From contig CALYLW010000121.1 in the NCBI GenBank assembly GCA_944989445.1, forward strand, positions 480,729 to 544,728: 64,000 bases of DNA, given 5' to 3'. Below, piece after piece: positions 53,734 to 63,375 of the stretch; position 1 is the first letter of the stretch; each line of letters starts with the position of its first letter. Under the pieces are notes generated by a model. It did no database searches, was not told where the DNA came from, and saw only the letters and a list, made by a program, of their open reading frames with translations. The stretch is from Ampullaceana balthica (lineage: Eukaryota > Mollusca > Gastropoda > Lymnaeidae). The position numbers and the translations under genes are program-made.

Positions 53734-53980
53734 CTAGATACGACCCGCGGCATAGCATAGGCCGCAGACTTGCTCATCATAGACATTGCAATGAACGGGG
53801 GTGGGGTTGAGAGAACGGACACAAACTGCAGCACTAAGAAAGGAAAAAAAATCGAGCAAACGTGGAGTCATGTGCGCTGCGGTTGTTGATACCTGCCCCC
53901 CCCCCACCTTTACTATCCACCCTAACACTATCTTTGAGGAGCAAGTCTGCGGCGTATGCTACGCCGCGGGTCGTATCTAG
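53734..53980. mobile_element. 247-bp element with 43-bp inverted ends, TA-flanked
   Basis: The left end CTAGATACGACCCGCGGCAT continues to CTTGCTC; the right end is its inverted copy (GAGCAAGTCTGCGGC..GGTCGTATCTAG) with about two mismatches over 43 bp. TA flanks both ends (53732-53733 and 53981-53982), as for Tc1/mariner insertions. Each end also folds on itself (GCGGC.TATGCTA.GCCGC) and terminates in CTAG, which looks like a Helitron 3' hairpin. A C-run lies at 53896-53905. Non-coding. Confidence 0.72.
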
Positions 53981-53982
53981 TA

Positions 53983-56390
53983 AGTTTTAATTCCCGTTCT
54001 TGAAATACCATCCAGAAATCTTGTTGACAAGGACATTCAATATTCCATCTGGTTCCAACAAGTTTATTTCTCAAATAAAAATTATTTTTTACCGTCTCCG
54101 GAAGAAAAAGACAAAAGAAAAAAAATGTCATAAGGTTTCTTGAGAAAATCTTAAATTTAATTTCCCACCCCACCACCACCCCCCACAATCATTTTCTTGC
54201 TGACCACTCTTATTAATGTCCAACCCCCAATACCTCCCGCCCCTCATGCCGCCTTTCCCTTTCATATTCCCCCATAATTGCGTGTCGTGGCATCAAGTAT
54301 TAATTTACCGCGCCGCGTTTTCCCGCTGAAACAAGATAGACAACTCTCGAGGTAAGGCTTTCTAGCAGGAGGTCATCAGAGGAGGTGGCCCCTGTCAGAC
54401 GCTGTCATTTGAACCCACTTCTAGTCTAACTCGTTAAGTGGACTGACCGCACCTGAGACACGACCCTCGGGAGCAGACGACTCAAAATGGCAACTTTATT
54501 TTTTTTTCCCATTTTTCTTTCTTCCTTTTTTCAGTCACAATTAAACTTCAATTTTCCACACACTAACGTATTTTCATCATGCTATTGAATCTTTTTTTTT
54601 CATTAATTACATTTCCAGAAAGAAATTGTAGGATTTTTATTCTAACTTGCTAGAAAACGAAGTAAATTCACAAAATGATTTTAACAGAAAATTGGCGTAC
54701 GCTTCAAAATAAACAAGGAGTAACTCGACGCAAATGACATTAAAGCAGCAGTTTATCTTTCCCTTATTATTATACTTTTTTAATATATAAAAAAACTTAG
54801 AAAATATACATTTCTCTCTTGGGATTCAAACCCGCGTTTATTTTGTCGAATGGCATAAATCTTACCACAAAACTAAGATCTAAGACAAAGTAATGCAGCC
54901 ATATCTATTACCTCTAAACCAACATATCATACAATGAAATGCAAACATATATCGTACCCCAAAAACAACAAATAAGATGGTGTAATTTCCCATTCCAAAG
55001 TATTATACAAAAGTTCGTCTTCAGTGATATATCCTGTTTATCTAATTAAAAAAACCAGTGCATTAAATCTTTACTACCTAATATGTTAATAAATGAATGA
55101 CGTCTTTTTATCGCTCCCGATTTGTGGCACAACTTTTTTCAATTATCTGGTGGGTTCAAGTCAGAATCCGTTATCTTCTCCATTTTATACTATAACAAGC
55201 AAGAAAGCCCGTCCAAGGACGTTCCGTCACCGTTCGGTGGCATGTTGTAACTCCCCTTCAACAGCCGTCTCGACCGGCATTACATGTGCATCGCGTCAAA
55301 AATACTATTCATTATAGTTAAAATAAATAAGTCGTAAAAACAGAGCTTTTTGCTATAAATCCCAACGCGCATAACTCAAAATAAAGTCTTGGAAGAAATA
55401 CTGCACCAAAAATAACTCGTTTTGAACGTCCGCGACAATGGCGTAAACGTGTTCAATATGATTGGCTGTAGGAGTCATATGTGTTTGAGGGACCAATCGC
55501 TATAGATGACGGGACAGAACGGACAGAAAATTGCCTTTATAATATAAAGTATATCTTCCGCCACTATTGAGGCGGGACAAATTGTTTGTATAAAGCCAGC
55601 AGCAATCGTGACGTCATCAAAGATAGTTTCCAAACGAAAATAACGTAATCGTACCCATCGGTTCTCAATATTTTAGTGCCACAGCTCTAATACATTCGTC
55701 AAGTTTTTACCACAAATTTTCAAAATTAATTTTTCTTTGACATTGGGAAATGGTTGCTAAAAAGGGAGCAGGCAGAGCTTGCAGCAGTCTTAATCTTGAA
55801 TCGTGTGGAAGAGAAAGGTGAGAAGTAAAAGTGAGGTTGAGATTTATGTGTAGTTGAAGCTTACAGAGCCTAAGCTGAAGCGATTGGCCATTGACCGGTA
55901 GGTCGAAAACCACTGTCCTAAACAAAAAAACCATGGAACGGATCTTCGCAGGTTGATAAACACTGTTATTTTTTTTACTGACGCCAACGCTCGCATGTTA
56001 ATGTAATAAATATGGATATAATCATTCCACTACCAATTTATTGTATACCAAAATACTTGCGTATTCCATCAGTTGTTCACTAAATTTCAGTTTTGAATTC
56101 TATGACGAAACTTAGAAATCACACGCATGTGCGTGCCCACGCATAAACATATGAGCTCACATTTTGTTTATTCAGTATCCTGAATCAATGAGAAAATAAA
56201 ATGAAATACCGGTATTTGATAGTATATTCCGATTTTGATACTCAGCATCTCCATTTATCTTGGTCAGGACCCGACTCAACAACGTTATAATCTTATTGTA
56301 TGTAATGAAATTTGTTTTAAGAAACGCAGATATATTCAATTAATGACTAGGCCTTTTCTTCTGTAGATTGTTTTTAACCATGAATTCTCA
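53983..56390. other. Long stretch without recognised genes
   Basis: Mostly unique sequence. A decayed tRNA-like segment may lie near 54820-54885 (minus strand, B-box-like GGTTTGAATCC). At 55395-55460 the phrase TACTGCACCAAAAATAACTC with GAACGTCCGC matches 28770-28800 and partly 7195-7220, marking another dispersed repeat. Frames at 55093-55317 and 55707-55934 have no recognisable motif. Confidence 0.4.
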
Positions 56391-57005
56391 AATGCTAACT
56401 GTCATATGCAACTGTTCACCTAATGCTAACTGTCATTTGCAACTGTTCACCTAATGCTAACTGTCATATGCAACTGTTCACCTAATGCTAACTGTCATAT
56501 GCAACTGTTCACCTAATGCTAACTGTCATATGCGACTGTTCACCTAATGCTAACTGTCATCTGCAATTGTTCACCTAATGTTAACTGCCATCTGCAACTG
56601 TTCACCTAATGCTAACTGTCATCTGCGACTATTCACCTAATGCTAACTGTCATCTGCGACTGTTCACCTAATGCTAACTGTCTTATGTGACTGTTCACCT
56701 AATGCTAACTGTCATATGCAACTGTTCACCTAATGCTGTCTTATGTGACTGTTCACCTAATGCTAACTGTCATCTGCAATTGTTCACCTAATGCTAACTG
56801 TCATCTGCAACTGTTCACCTAATGCTAACTGTCATCTGCAACTGTTCACCTAATGCTAACTGTCATATGCGACTGTTCACCTAATGCTAACTGTCTTATG
56901 TGACTTTTCACCTAATGCTAACTGTCTTATGCAACTGTTCACCTAATGCTAACTGTCTTATGTGACTGTTCACCTAATGCTAACTGTCATATGTGACTGT
57001 TCACC
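56391..57005. repeat. 31-bp minisatellite, about 20 copies
   Basis: Unit CCTAATGCTAACTGTCATAT plus GCAACTGTTCA. The ATATGCAAC, ATCTGCAAC, CTTATGTGAC and ATATGCGAC variants are mixed, and one unit (near 56730) has lost its middle. Unrelated to the 31-bp array at 51939. Confidence 0.95.
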
Positions 57006-57314
57006 TTGTCTTTGTGTTTGACACCGAGCACTTTGAAGTCATGGAAGGTGTTTCAAATCTAATAATGACTGCAAGTCATGAAAGGTGTTTCACATCTAAT
57101 AATGGCTGCAAGACATTTCTCCCGGACACACAAACATCACAAGACAAAATCGTTTACATGACAACCGTAGACAAGAACGGGTGCACACCTTTTGTTTCTC
57201 CTAATGATCCTACATGTGGAAGAAAATCAGAAGCCCCGAGCCTAATCCTCTTTATGGGTCTTCCCGGAAGAAAGTCTCAGCTATCTGGCACCCAAAGAGA
57301 CGTAACAGCTGAGA
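57006..57314. other. Open but unrecognised stretch
   Basis: A plus-strand frame (56993-57469) begins in the last repeat unit and passes through here with mixed composition (for example HERCFTSNNGCKTFLPDTQT). No known domain recognised, and the frame ends in a P-rich low-complexity tail. An AAGTCATG.AAGGTGTTTCA phrase is directly duplicated at 57036-57094. Coding status undecided, probably fortuitous. Confidence 0.25.
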
Positions 57315-57404
57315 ACCCCCCTCCATCCCACCCCCCTCCCTCCCACCCCCTCCCTCCCACCCCCCTCCCTCCCACCCCCCTCCCTCCCAACCCCCACCCC
57401 CCGG
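57315..57404. repeat. C-rich (CCCTCCCTCCCACCCC)n tract
   Basis: Repeats of CCCCTCCCTCCCACC. The minus strand is G-rich with GGG runs at short spacing, compatible with a G-quadruplex. Confidence 0.9.
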
Positions 57405-57924
57405 AGCGATCGCTTCTGAAGCGGCCACCTGGGCATCCAGGACATAAAGTCGAAAGTGCCTCCCATTAAATTGGCCTCACAAGGAGGGGTGGAATTCCCT
57501 ACTACGAGCCGCTACAACTTTGGCGCCACCCCGGCAAAGCATACGGGTCTCCGTGGTTAGGACCGCCGGGGATCATAAAAGACCTACCTAGGATGTAACC
57601 CCCACTGGAAGGTTTCCTCAGAGCTGGCGTCCGCTGCGTTCTTCGTGGTACCTTTTGCTAATCCGTACTGCTTCTCTTGGCCCTAAACCGGTACCGCTCA
57701 ATAGCGTTGCTACTAAACTGAGGGGGATGAAACGGTCGCTTCGGATTTACCCGACCCTCAACGGGTACTTTGATTTTCATCATCAGCATTGCTTCTAAAT
57801 GCTTTGCCTAAGATCTGTAGTTTCTCCAAATGAACTTGTCAATTAGAATTAAAATCAGCAGCTTCAGTTCAGTTTTGAGCCCTTGAAGTAGAACACTGTT
57901 AAACAATAATCAACCCGAGCTCTG
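57405..57924. other. GC-rich segment, unidentified
   Basis: 57470-57770 is clearly richer in GC than its surroundings and contains no shared repeat and no long frame (phrases GGTTAGGACCGCCGGGGATC, CCTAGGATGTAACCCCC). It could be an old repeat, an exon or an RNA gene of a type I do not recognise. Confidence 0.3.
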
Positions 57925-58108
57925 TACAACCAAAAATGTTATCATTGATAGGTCTCTCCACTTAAACTAGGCCCACCCCCCCCCTCAACCAAAACTGTTA
58001 AAATTGATAGGTCCCTCCACTTAACATAGGCCCACCCCACCCTCAACCAAAAGTGTTAAAATTGATAGGTCCCTCCACTTAACTTAGGCCCACCCTCAAC
58101 CTCAACCC
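57925..58108. repeat. 58-bp repeat, three copies
   Basis: Units contain AACCAAAACTGTTAAAATTG then ATAGGTCCCTCCACTTAAC and TAGGCCCACCC. The period varies a few bases because of the C-run. Confidence 0.88.
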
Positions 58109-58837
58109 TATTTTTTAATTATCTGATTTGCGTGTTCATTATGTAATCCGAAACTAAAACTATCTACGCGTATGCGCCAAACATGGCACATTGATTTTAA
58201 TCAATTATGTTCCGTATAGGCTTTAAGCTTTTTTTACGATTGTTGATAAACAAAATATTGTCACATGTTACTATCGATTTTTTTTTAAATGACTAAATGG
58301 CTGCAGATTATAACAGAATAATTCTTGTTTAAATGTCAGTGTATGTACAGATTAAAAGAGGAAAATGAAAGTAATGATAAAACTTCATTTTTTAATTTAA
58401 TGACTGTGTGAGTCCATGTTACTACAGACATCTCAGTGTTAGTATTAAGGCTATTTTCATTAGGTAAACGGTAAATCATGTTGTTCTGAGTTTTCTTTAA
58501 GAAAAAGATGGCGCTTGGGGAGATTGCGGGGGAGATAATCAGATAACTTCACTTCCAATTTTTTTACCCTGCCACCGCCGCCCCCTCCCCCAGGCCCCCA
58601 AAAACAAACTGTGTCTGAAAGGTTTACTGATTAGAACTAATCCACTAGTAACAGATGCCAATGTCAAGGTCGAGTTTGGGATGACAGAAAATTGCGTTTA
58701 CTCCCTGCTTTCATGTCCCGTGCCACGAAATATTTTTCCTGTTAGTCCGACAGTGTGGAAATACTAGCTTGTCCCCCACACCCCCACACCCCGACTCAAT
58801 ATAACCCTCGCCAACGATCAACTCGACAAACCAATGT
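58109..58837. other. Stretch with no recognised feature
   Basis: Unique sequence; no coding motif. Confidence 0.4.
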
Positions 58838-59030
58838 ATCTTTTCTGTGTATCCCCTAGCGGTCAATTCTACAAACCAGTGAAGCTATTTTGCCGACTTT
58901 GTAGCGGTCAATTCATCAAACCAATGGATCTTTTCTATCTATCCACAAGCGGTCAATTCTACAAACCAGTGAAGCTATTTTGCCGACTTTGTTGCGGTCA
59001 ATTCATCAAACCAATGGATCGGTTTCGATG
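58838..59030. repeat. 90-bp repeat made of two related 45-bp halves
   Basis: GCGGTCAATTCTACAAACCA..CCGACTTTGT alternates with GCGGTCAATTCATCAAACCA..TATCCACAAG; matching points at 58861 and 58951 give a 90-bp period. An open frame of 72 codons follows from the period being a multiple of three. Confidence 0.88.
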
Positions 59031-59455
59031 CTCTTATACAAGAAAAACGTAGCCATCAATTTCATGTGATATTAACAGTAAAGATGTGTTTTCAACGAGT
59101 CAACGCTACTACACTAAACACATATTCTATGGGCCTTAGATTACTCTCTTAAGGCCTTGGCTATTACCTGGGCAACCTGCTCCATCTGCTGAGCAGTACC
59201 ATACAATATACAACATTGTCTTAACGTGGGACTCTTTCGCCTCCCTAACCTCCCCGGCTATGTCTAGCGCGGGGCATAAAATTAACAGGTGGTGATACTG
59301 TTTAAAAGTCTAGGCTAAAATGCCGGCAGTTCGAGTCCCTCTTGTATACTCTTTAAAATTTTACTTTAAAATGTTGTGCATTTTGTCGAGAAAGCATAAC
59401 ATTGTTACATTGTTTCAAATTTCTTTTAACCTCTTTAGTGCTAAATAGGGTTGTA
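59031..59455. other. Mostly unrecognised; tRNA-like phrase near 59325
   Basis: GCAGTTCGAGTCCCTC at about 59325-59341 resembles a tRNA B box, but no matching A box or foldable arm set was found upstream. Possibly a decayed SINE head. Confidence 0.3.
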
Positions 59456-59680
59456 ATTGTTCTTATGTCTTTAATCACTGATTCTATATGGAATGCGCAT
59501 GGAATTTGGACGTGCAATGATCTGCCTGAACAAACAAGTAAAAACCAACATACTATCAACATTTAAAACCCTAATAAAAATGCAAGACAATATATAAACC
59601 AAGGATAGGCGAAGGATGCAATAATCGTGTGTATAGAATGATCGTCTGTAACAGATAAGAGAAGATAAGATTTTTAAAAA
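59456..59680 (+). pseudogene. LINE 3' end, copy with (GATAA) tail
   Basis: Readings in two frames give GIWTCNDLPEQTS and NILSTFKTLIKMQDNI followed by a stop, the C-terminus of the LINE seen at 4886 and 34617. The tail GGCGAAGGATGCAATAATCG..GTCTGTAACAGATAAGAGAA ends in GATAA pentamers at 59654-59668. Confidence 0.72.
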
Positions 59681-59785
59681 TGCAAGTCAATTAATAAACC
59701 ATGGATAAGCTTAGGACGCAATAAATCTTCTGTATAGAAGGAGCATCTGTAATATGTAAGACAAGGTAGGATGCACGTGACGTAC
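59681..59785 (+). mobile_element. Second LINE 3' tail, directly repeated
   Basis: AAATGCAAGTCAATTAATAA, ACCATGGATAAGCTTAGGAC, GCAATAAATCTTCTGTATAG, AAGGAGCATCTGTAATATG. It repeats the 3' tail of 59580-59660 in tandem, giving two consecutive tails after one coding remnant. This tail shares CTTCTGTATAGAAGGAGC with the SINE 3' ends. Confidence 0.7.
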
Positions 59786-60179
59786 GATCTTTTTTAGTTT
59801 AAGACGGAAGTAGTTGAGATAAACGGCTGTTCTTATATTTGAAGTTTTAGGGAATTCCCCAAAGTCCACAACAAATTCTCTCAACACAGAGATAACGCCT
59901 CTGTATCTCCAACTCGCTACACATGAACACATTAAACAAATATATATCGACACACTCCATTAACTCCGACACATTGACACGCATGTCATTAATATTTGAA
60001 GACACCCCCCCCCCAAATCTCTAAAGATCACAAACAAAACGAAAGTAGCACATTTGTTTTAAAACCTGTTATTGATTTGTAAGGTGACATAGAAACCTTT
60101 TTAAATATTGAACAGTTTGAGACCGGGGTACTAGGGACTGGTGGGTGGTGGAAGGAATTATCCATACAAATATCATTCT
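59786..60179. other. Stretch with no recognised feature
   Basis: Unique sequence with a C-run at 60006-60014. Confidence 0.4.
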
Positions 60180-60245
60180 AGCGATGATTATTCTAACAAG
60201 GATCCCATCAAGAATGATCTCATCAAGGATTCTAACAATGATCTT

Positions 60246-60535
60246 CTTCTTCTTATCTTATCTATACAGACGCTCCTTCTATGCAGAAGATGGTAGCGTC
60301 CACAGACCATGACAGATGATCTGTTGGCAAGTGATGCAGCATTCACAGGCCACGGCTTTGTGGGTTCCACGCATTACCCAGCCGCCTAACACTACATAAT
60401 GTTAGGTACCCATTCGGAGCGGGGTGACTCAGTGACGCCCTAGGCCGCCGAAACAAACCCTTGCCTTCACACGGATTCGAACCCGTGACCATCGGTACGA
60501 CAGTCCAGTGCGCTGCCACTCGACCACCGCGTCCC
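60246..60535 (-). mobile_element. tRNA-derived SINE, well preserved
   Basis: On the minus strand the head reads GGGGACGCGGTGGTCGAGTG, with an A box (TGGTCGAGTGG) and a strong B box (GGTTCGAATCC) about 45 bases later, in a tRNA-like CACGGGTTCGAATCCGTG arm. The body contains AGGCGGCTGGGTAATGCGTG and CACTTGCCAACAGA. The 3' end, CTTCTGCATAGAAGGAGCGT then CTGTATAGATAAGATAAG, is LINE-like with a GATAA tail. GGATTCTAACAATGATC occurs on both sides (60228-60244 and 60548-60564), a possible target duplication, although the region already held related short repeats and nine bases separate it from the head. The 60-codon frame is fortuitous. Confidence 0.85.
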
Positions 60536-60539
60536 CAAT

Positions 60540-60895
60540 CACATGAAGGATTCTAACAATGATCCCATCACGGCTTACTTCACCAATTGCTTTGTGAGCT
60601 CCGGATTATTTCTCTGTTAAATCACCATGTTGTTAGTTTCTCTTACACTTCAATTGGCCGTGAACGCACAAGTCTGAATAAAGTCTCTCTTACCAACGAC
60701 AACATTAAAATAATTCATTTCTACTTTCAACTGTCTGACAAATTAGCGCAATATCTCCAGTGACCACCAAGAAAGTGTGTGTGTCATTAACAGACCAGAC
60801 CGGACGTTGGGGTAAAAATAACTTTTAGGTATCTTCAAGTCTTCTGGTTCTGGGCACATTTATTTGGCCAAGTATTTTAAACGGTTAAAAAGTAT
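60540..60895. other. Stretch with no recognised feature
   Basis: Unique sequence; no coding motif. Confidence 0.4.
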
Positions 60896-60897
60896 AT

Positions 60898-61395
60898 CTT
60901 TTTAAATCCTTTATATTAACTCGTGGTGTCTGCGGCCGACCGACCGACCGACCGACCGACCGACCGACCGACCGACCGATCGATTTTTAACCCACTTGCT
61001 CGCAAGATAGCGAGCTGAAATTTTGCAGGCAGTTTCGTACCAATGATAAAAACAATGTATCAAAATTTCTGATCGATCGCATGTACCGTAATTAAATTAT
61101 TGATTTTTTAGATTATTTTATTTATTCCTATGTATCATGCTATTTTTTGAGATAGAGCGTCGCGGTGCGTATTATATTGAACAACCTTTCTGTCGCGCAA
61201 TAAGGTGCGTATTTTATTGACAGCTCTTTTTATAAACATATTCCTGATCGGTGCGCATTATATTAAACATGTTTTACGACACAACTGCAATTTTGTATTT
61301 CTGGATGGTCTGGCGCTGCGTATTATAATGAACATTCTTTTAGTTACTTCTCGTACATAAAGGATTTATAGTCAAAAACTTGGTTTTTTACGGGT
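60898..61395 (-). mobile_element. MITE-2 copy, full length
   Basis: On the plus strand it runs TTTAAATCCTTTATATTAAC to CATAAAGGATTTATAGTCAA then AAACTTGGTTTTTTACGGG. The AAATCCTTTAT terminal motif is inverted at the two ends. It contains a (CCGA)n tract at 60936-60980, GAGCTGAAATTTTGCAGGCA, the core in reverse near 61060, and four motifs of the TGCGTATTATATTGAAC type near 61165, 61205, 61252 and 61317. No protein. Confidence 0.82.
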
Positions 61396-61399
61396 TTTT

Positions 61400-61900
61400 C
61401 TTATTAAATACTTTATAACTCATGGTGTCAAGCCCTTGCTTGCTTGCTTGTCGCCAAAACTTTGGATCGATTTTTAACCCACTTCCTCGTAAGCTAGCGA
61501 GCTGAAGTTTTGCAGGCAGTTTCGTGCCGATAATAAAAACGATGTATCAAAATTTCAGATTGATCGCATGCACTGTATTTAAATTATTGAATTTTTATAT
61601 TATTTTATTTATTTCTATGTATCATGTTATTTTTTGAGATAGAGTGTCGCGGTGCGTATTATATTGAACAACGTTTCTGTCACGCAACAATAACGTGCGT
61701 ATTTTATTGACAACACTTTTTATAAACATAGTCCTGATCGGTGCGCATTATATTAAACATGTTTTACGACACAACTGCAATTTTGTATTTTTGGATGGTC
61801 TTGCGCTGCGTATTATAATGAACTGCTGCGTATTATAATGAACGTTCTTTTAGTTATGTCTCGTACATAAAGGATTTATAGTCAAAAACTTGTTTTTTTC
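61400..61900 (-). mobile_element. MITE-2 copy, tandem with the previous one
   Basis: TATTAAATACTTTATAACTC to CATAAAGGATTTATAGTCAA. Same orientation and organisation as 60898-61395, with a (CTTG)n tract at 61436-61452. The last motif GCTGCGTATTATAATGAAC is directly duplicated at 61805-61844. Confidence 0.8.
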
Positions 61901-62687
61901 GGGGTTTTTTTATTATGATGTTAATTGTGAGTAACTTCAACTGAGAAGTGTGTCGGGAAGTGGCAGAACTGATCGTCTGAAACAGGGAGTGTCGGGAATA
62001 GAATGCTTCTGATCTGAGCCTAGCGTCTTCATTAATTGAATCATATTTCGAAAAACCTCATGCAACGGAAACAGTCAACTGAAAACCATGAAATTTAGAA
62101 CAGCTCGCCAATTCCAATTATGGTGAAATGAGGAAAGCAAAATCTTTCATTAAATCTTTTTTTTTGTGGTGATTATTTCTGATCTGACTAAGCATGCGCA
62201 AAAGAATAATTAGTTTTTAACAAGTTTTTCTTAGATGCGTTTAGAAAAGAATAATCTTCAGACGGAAAAAAATGTAATCTTCATATCATCATCGTCATCA
62301 GGCACCAGGTCTGGAATCATGACTCTTCATGTCTCCCGGCTGTTAGCTGTTTCAAGGAAGTCGTTATTGCTTGCACTATTGTTTGTTGCCCGTTCTTTCA
62401 GGCTCTCCACGTATTATGTTCTCTGACTTCCTCTGTCGCTCCCACCATACGTCTTCCCACAAAGAGCTAGTATTTCTATTCTTTTAGTTTTCTATAGATG
62501 CGTCCTCGGAATTTCATTTTCTGCCATTGCTTGTTGTTTTTATATGTGTGTGTGTCTTCTTTCAAATGTTTCATAAAACTTCTTTAAATATAAAACCCAA
62601 AGGGCCAAATCCTTAATTATTTAGCAAATTGTCCTTTAAATAAATACAGAGCGAAACACACACACAACGCACGCACACTTACACACA

Positions 62688-62689
<2 letters not shown>
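61901..62689. other. Stretch with no recognised feature
   Basis: Unique sequence; ends in a CACACA-rich lead into the TA tract. Confidence 0.4.

Positions 62690-62748
<59 letters not shown>
62690..62748. repeat. (TA)n microsatellite
   Basis: About 29 uninterrupted AT dinucleotides, preceded by CACACAC. Confidence 0.95.
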
Positions 62749-62751
<3 letters not shown>

Positions 62752-63102
62752 ACACTTGGACTTATACCAAACATGACGTATACAAAAGTATTTTTAACAT
62801 ATTAAATAAAGGAAAAGTGATTAATCCGTTCCCAGAAAAAAGCATATTATTATTAATAACATATTATAAATTTATTTACGTAGTTGTAAAAAAAAATTAT
62901 ACATTTCTTAAAGACATAAATAAAAAGAACTTAAGTGCAATAAATAAAAATTTAGCCTCAGTTTAACTTTGTGAGACGAGTCAAGTTCTTGCTAACATGG
63001 TGTTGAGAAGGAGATGTTATTGTTTGGGAGGAAAGTCGGCTTCAAATAAAACTTCAGGAACATGACGTTTAAATTCTATTAAGATTTAAGAAAACATTTC
63101 TT
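62749..63102. other. Stretch with no recognised feature
   Basis: Unique AT-rich sequence. Confidence 0.4.
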
Positions 63103-63348
63103 TTTTAAATCCTTTATATTAACTCGTTGTGTCTGGTTGCTTGCTTGCACCCTTGCAGCCAATCGCTTGTCACCAAAACTTTGGATCAATTTTTAACCCA
63201 CTTTCTCGTAAGCTAGCGAGCTGAAATTTTGCAGGCACAACTGCAATTTTGTATTTTTGGATGGTCTTGCGCTGCGTATTATAATGAACATTCTTTTAGT
63301 TATGTCTCGTACATAAAGGATGTATAGTCAAAAACTTGGTTTTTGCGG
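63103..63348 (-). mobile_element. MITE-2 copy with internal deletion
   Basis: TTTAAATCCTTTATATTAAC at the left and CATAAAGGATGTATAGTCAA at the right. The sequence jumps from GAAATTTTGCAGGCA directly to CAACTGCAATTTTGTATTT, removing the core and three of the four TGCGTATTATATT motifs. Both ends are kept. Confidence 0.8.
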
Positions 63349-63375
63349 GGGGGTTTTCCCCCAATTTGTTAATAA

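Noticed and set aside
55900..55925. hAT terminus GAAAACCACTG near 55910 paired with 53167
   Set aside because: The flanking octamers do not match and the intervening 2.7 kb has no transposase remnant, so pairing is unsupported.
60460..60535. Genuine tRNA gene on the minus strand
   Set aside because: Good A and B boxes, but the acceptor stem does not close and the sequence continues into a SINE body shared with 2672-2995 and a LINE-like tail.
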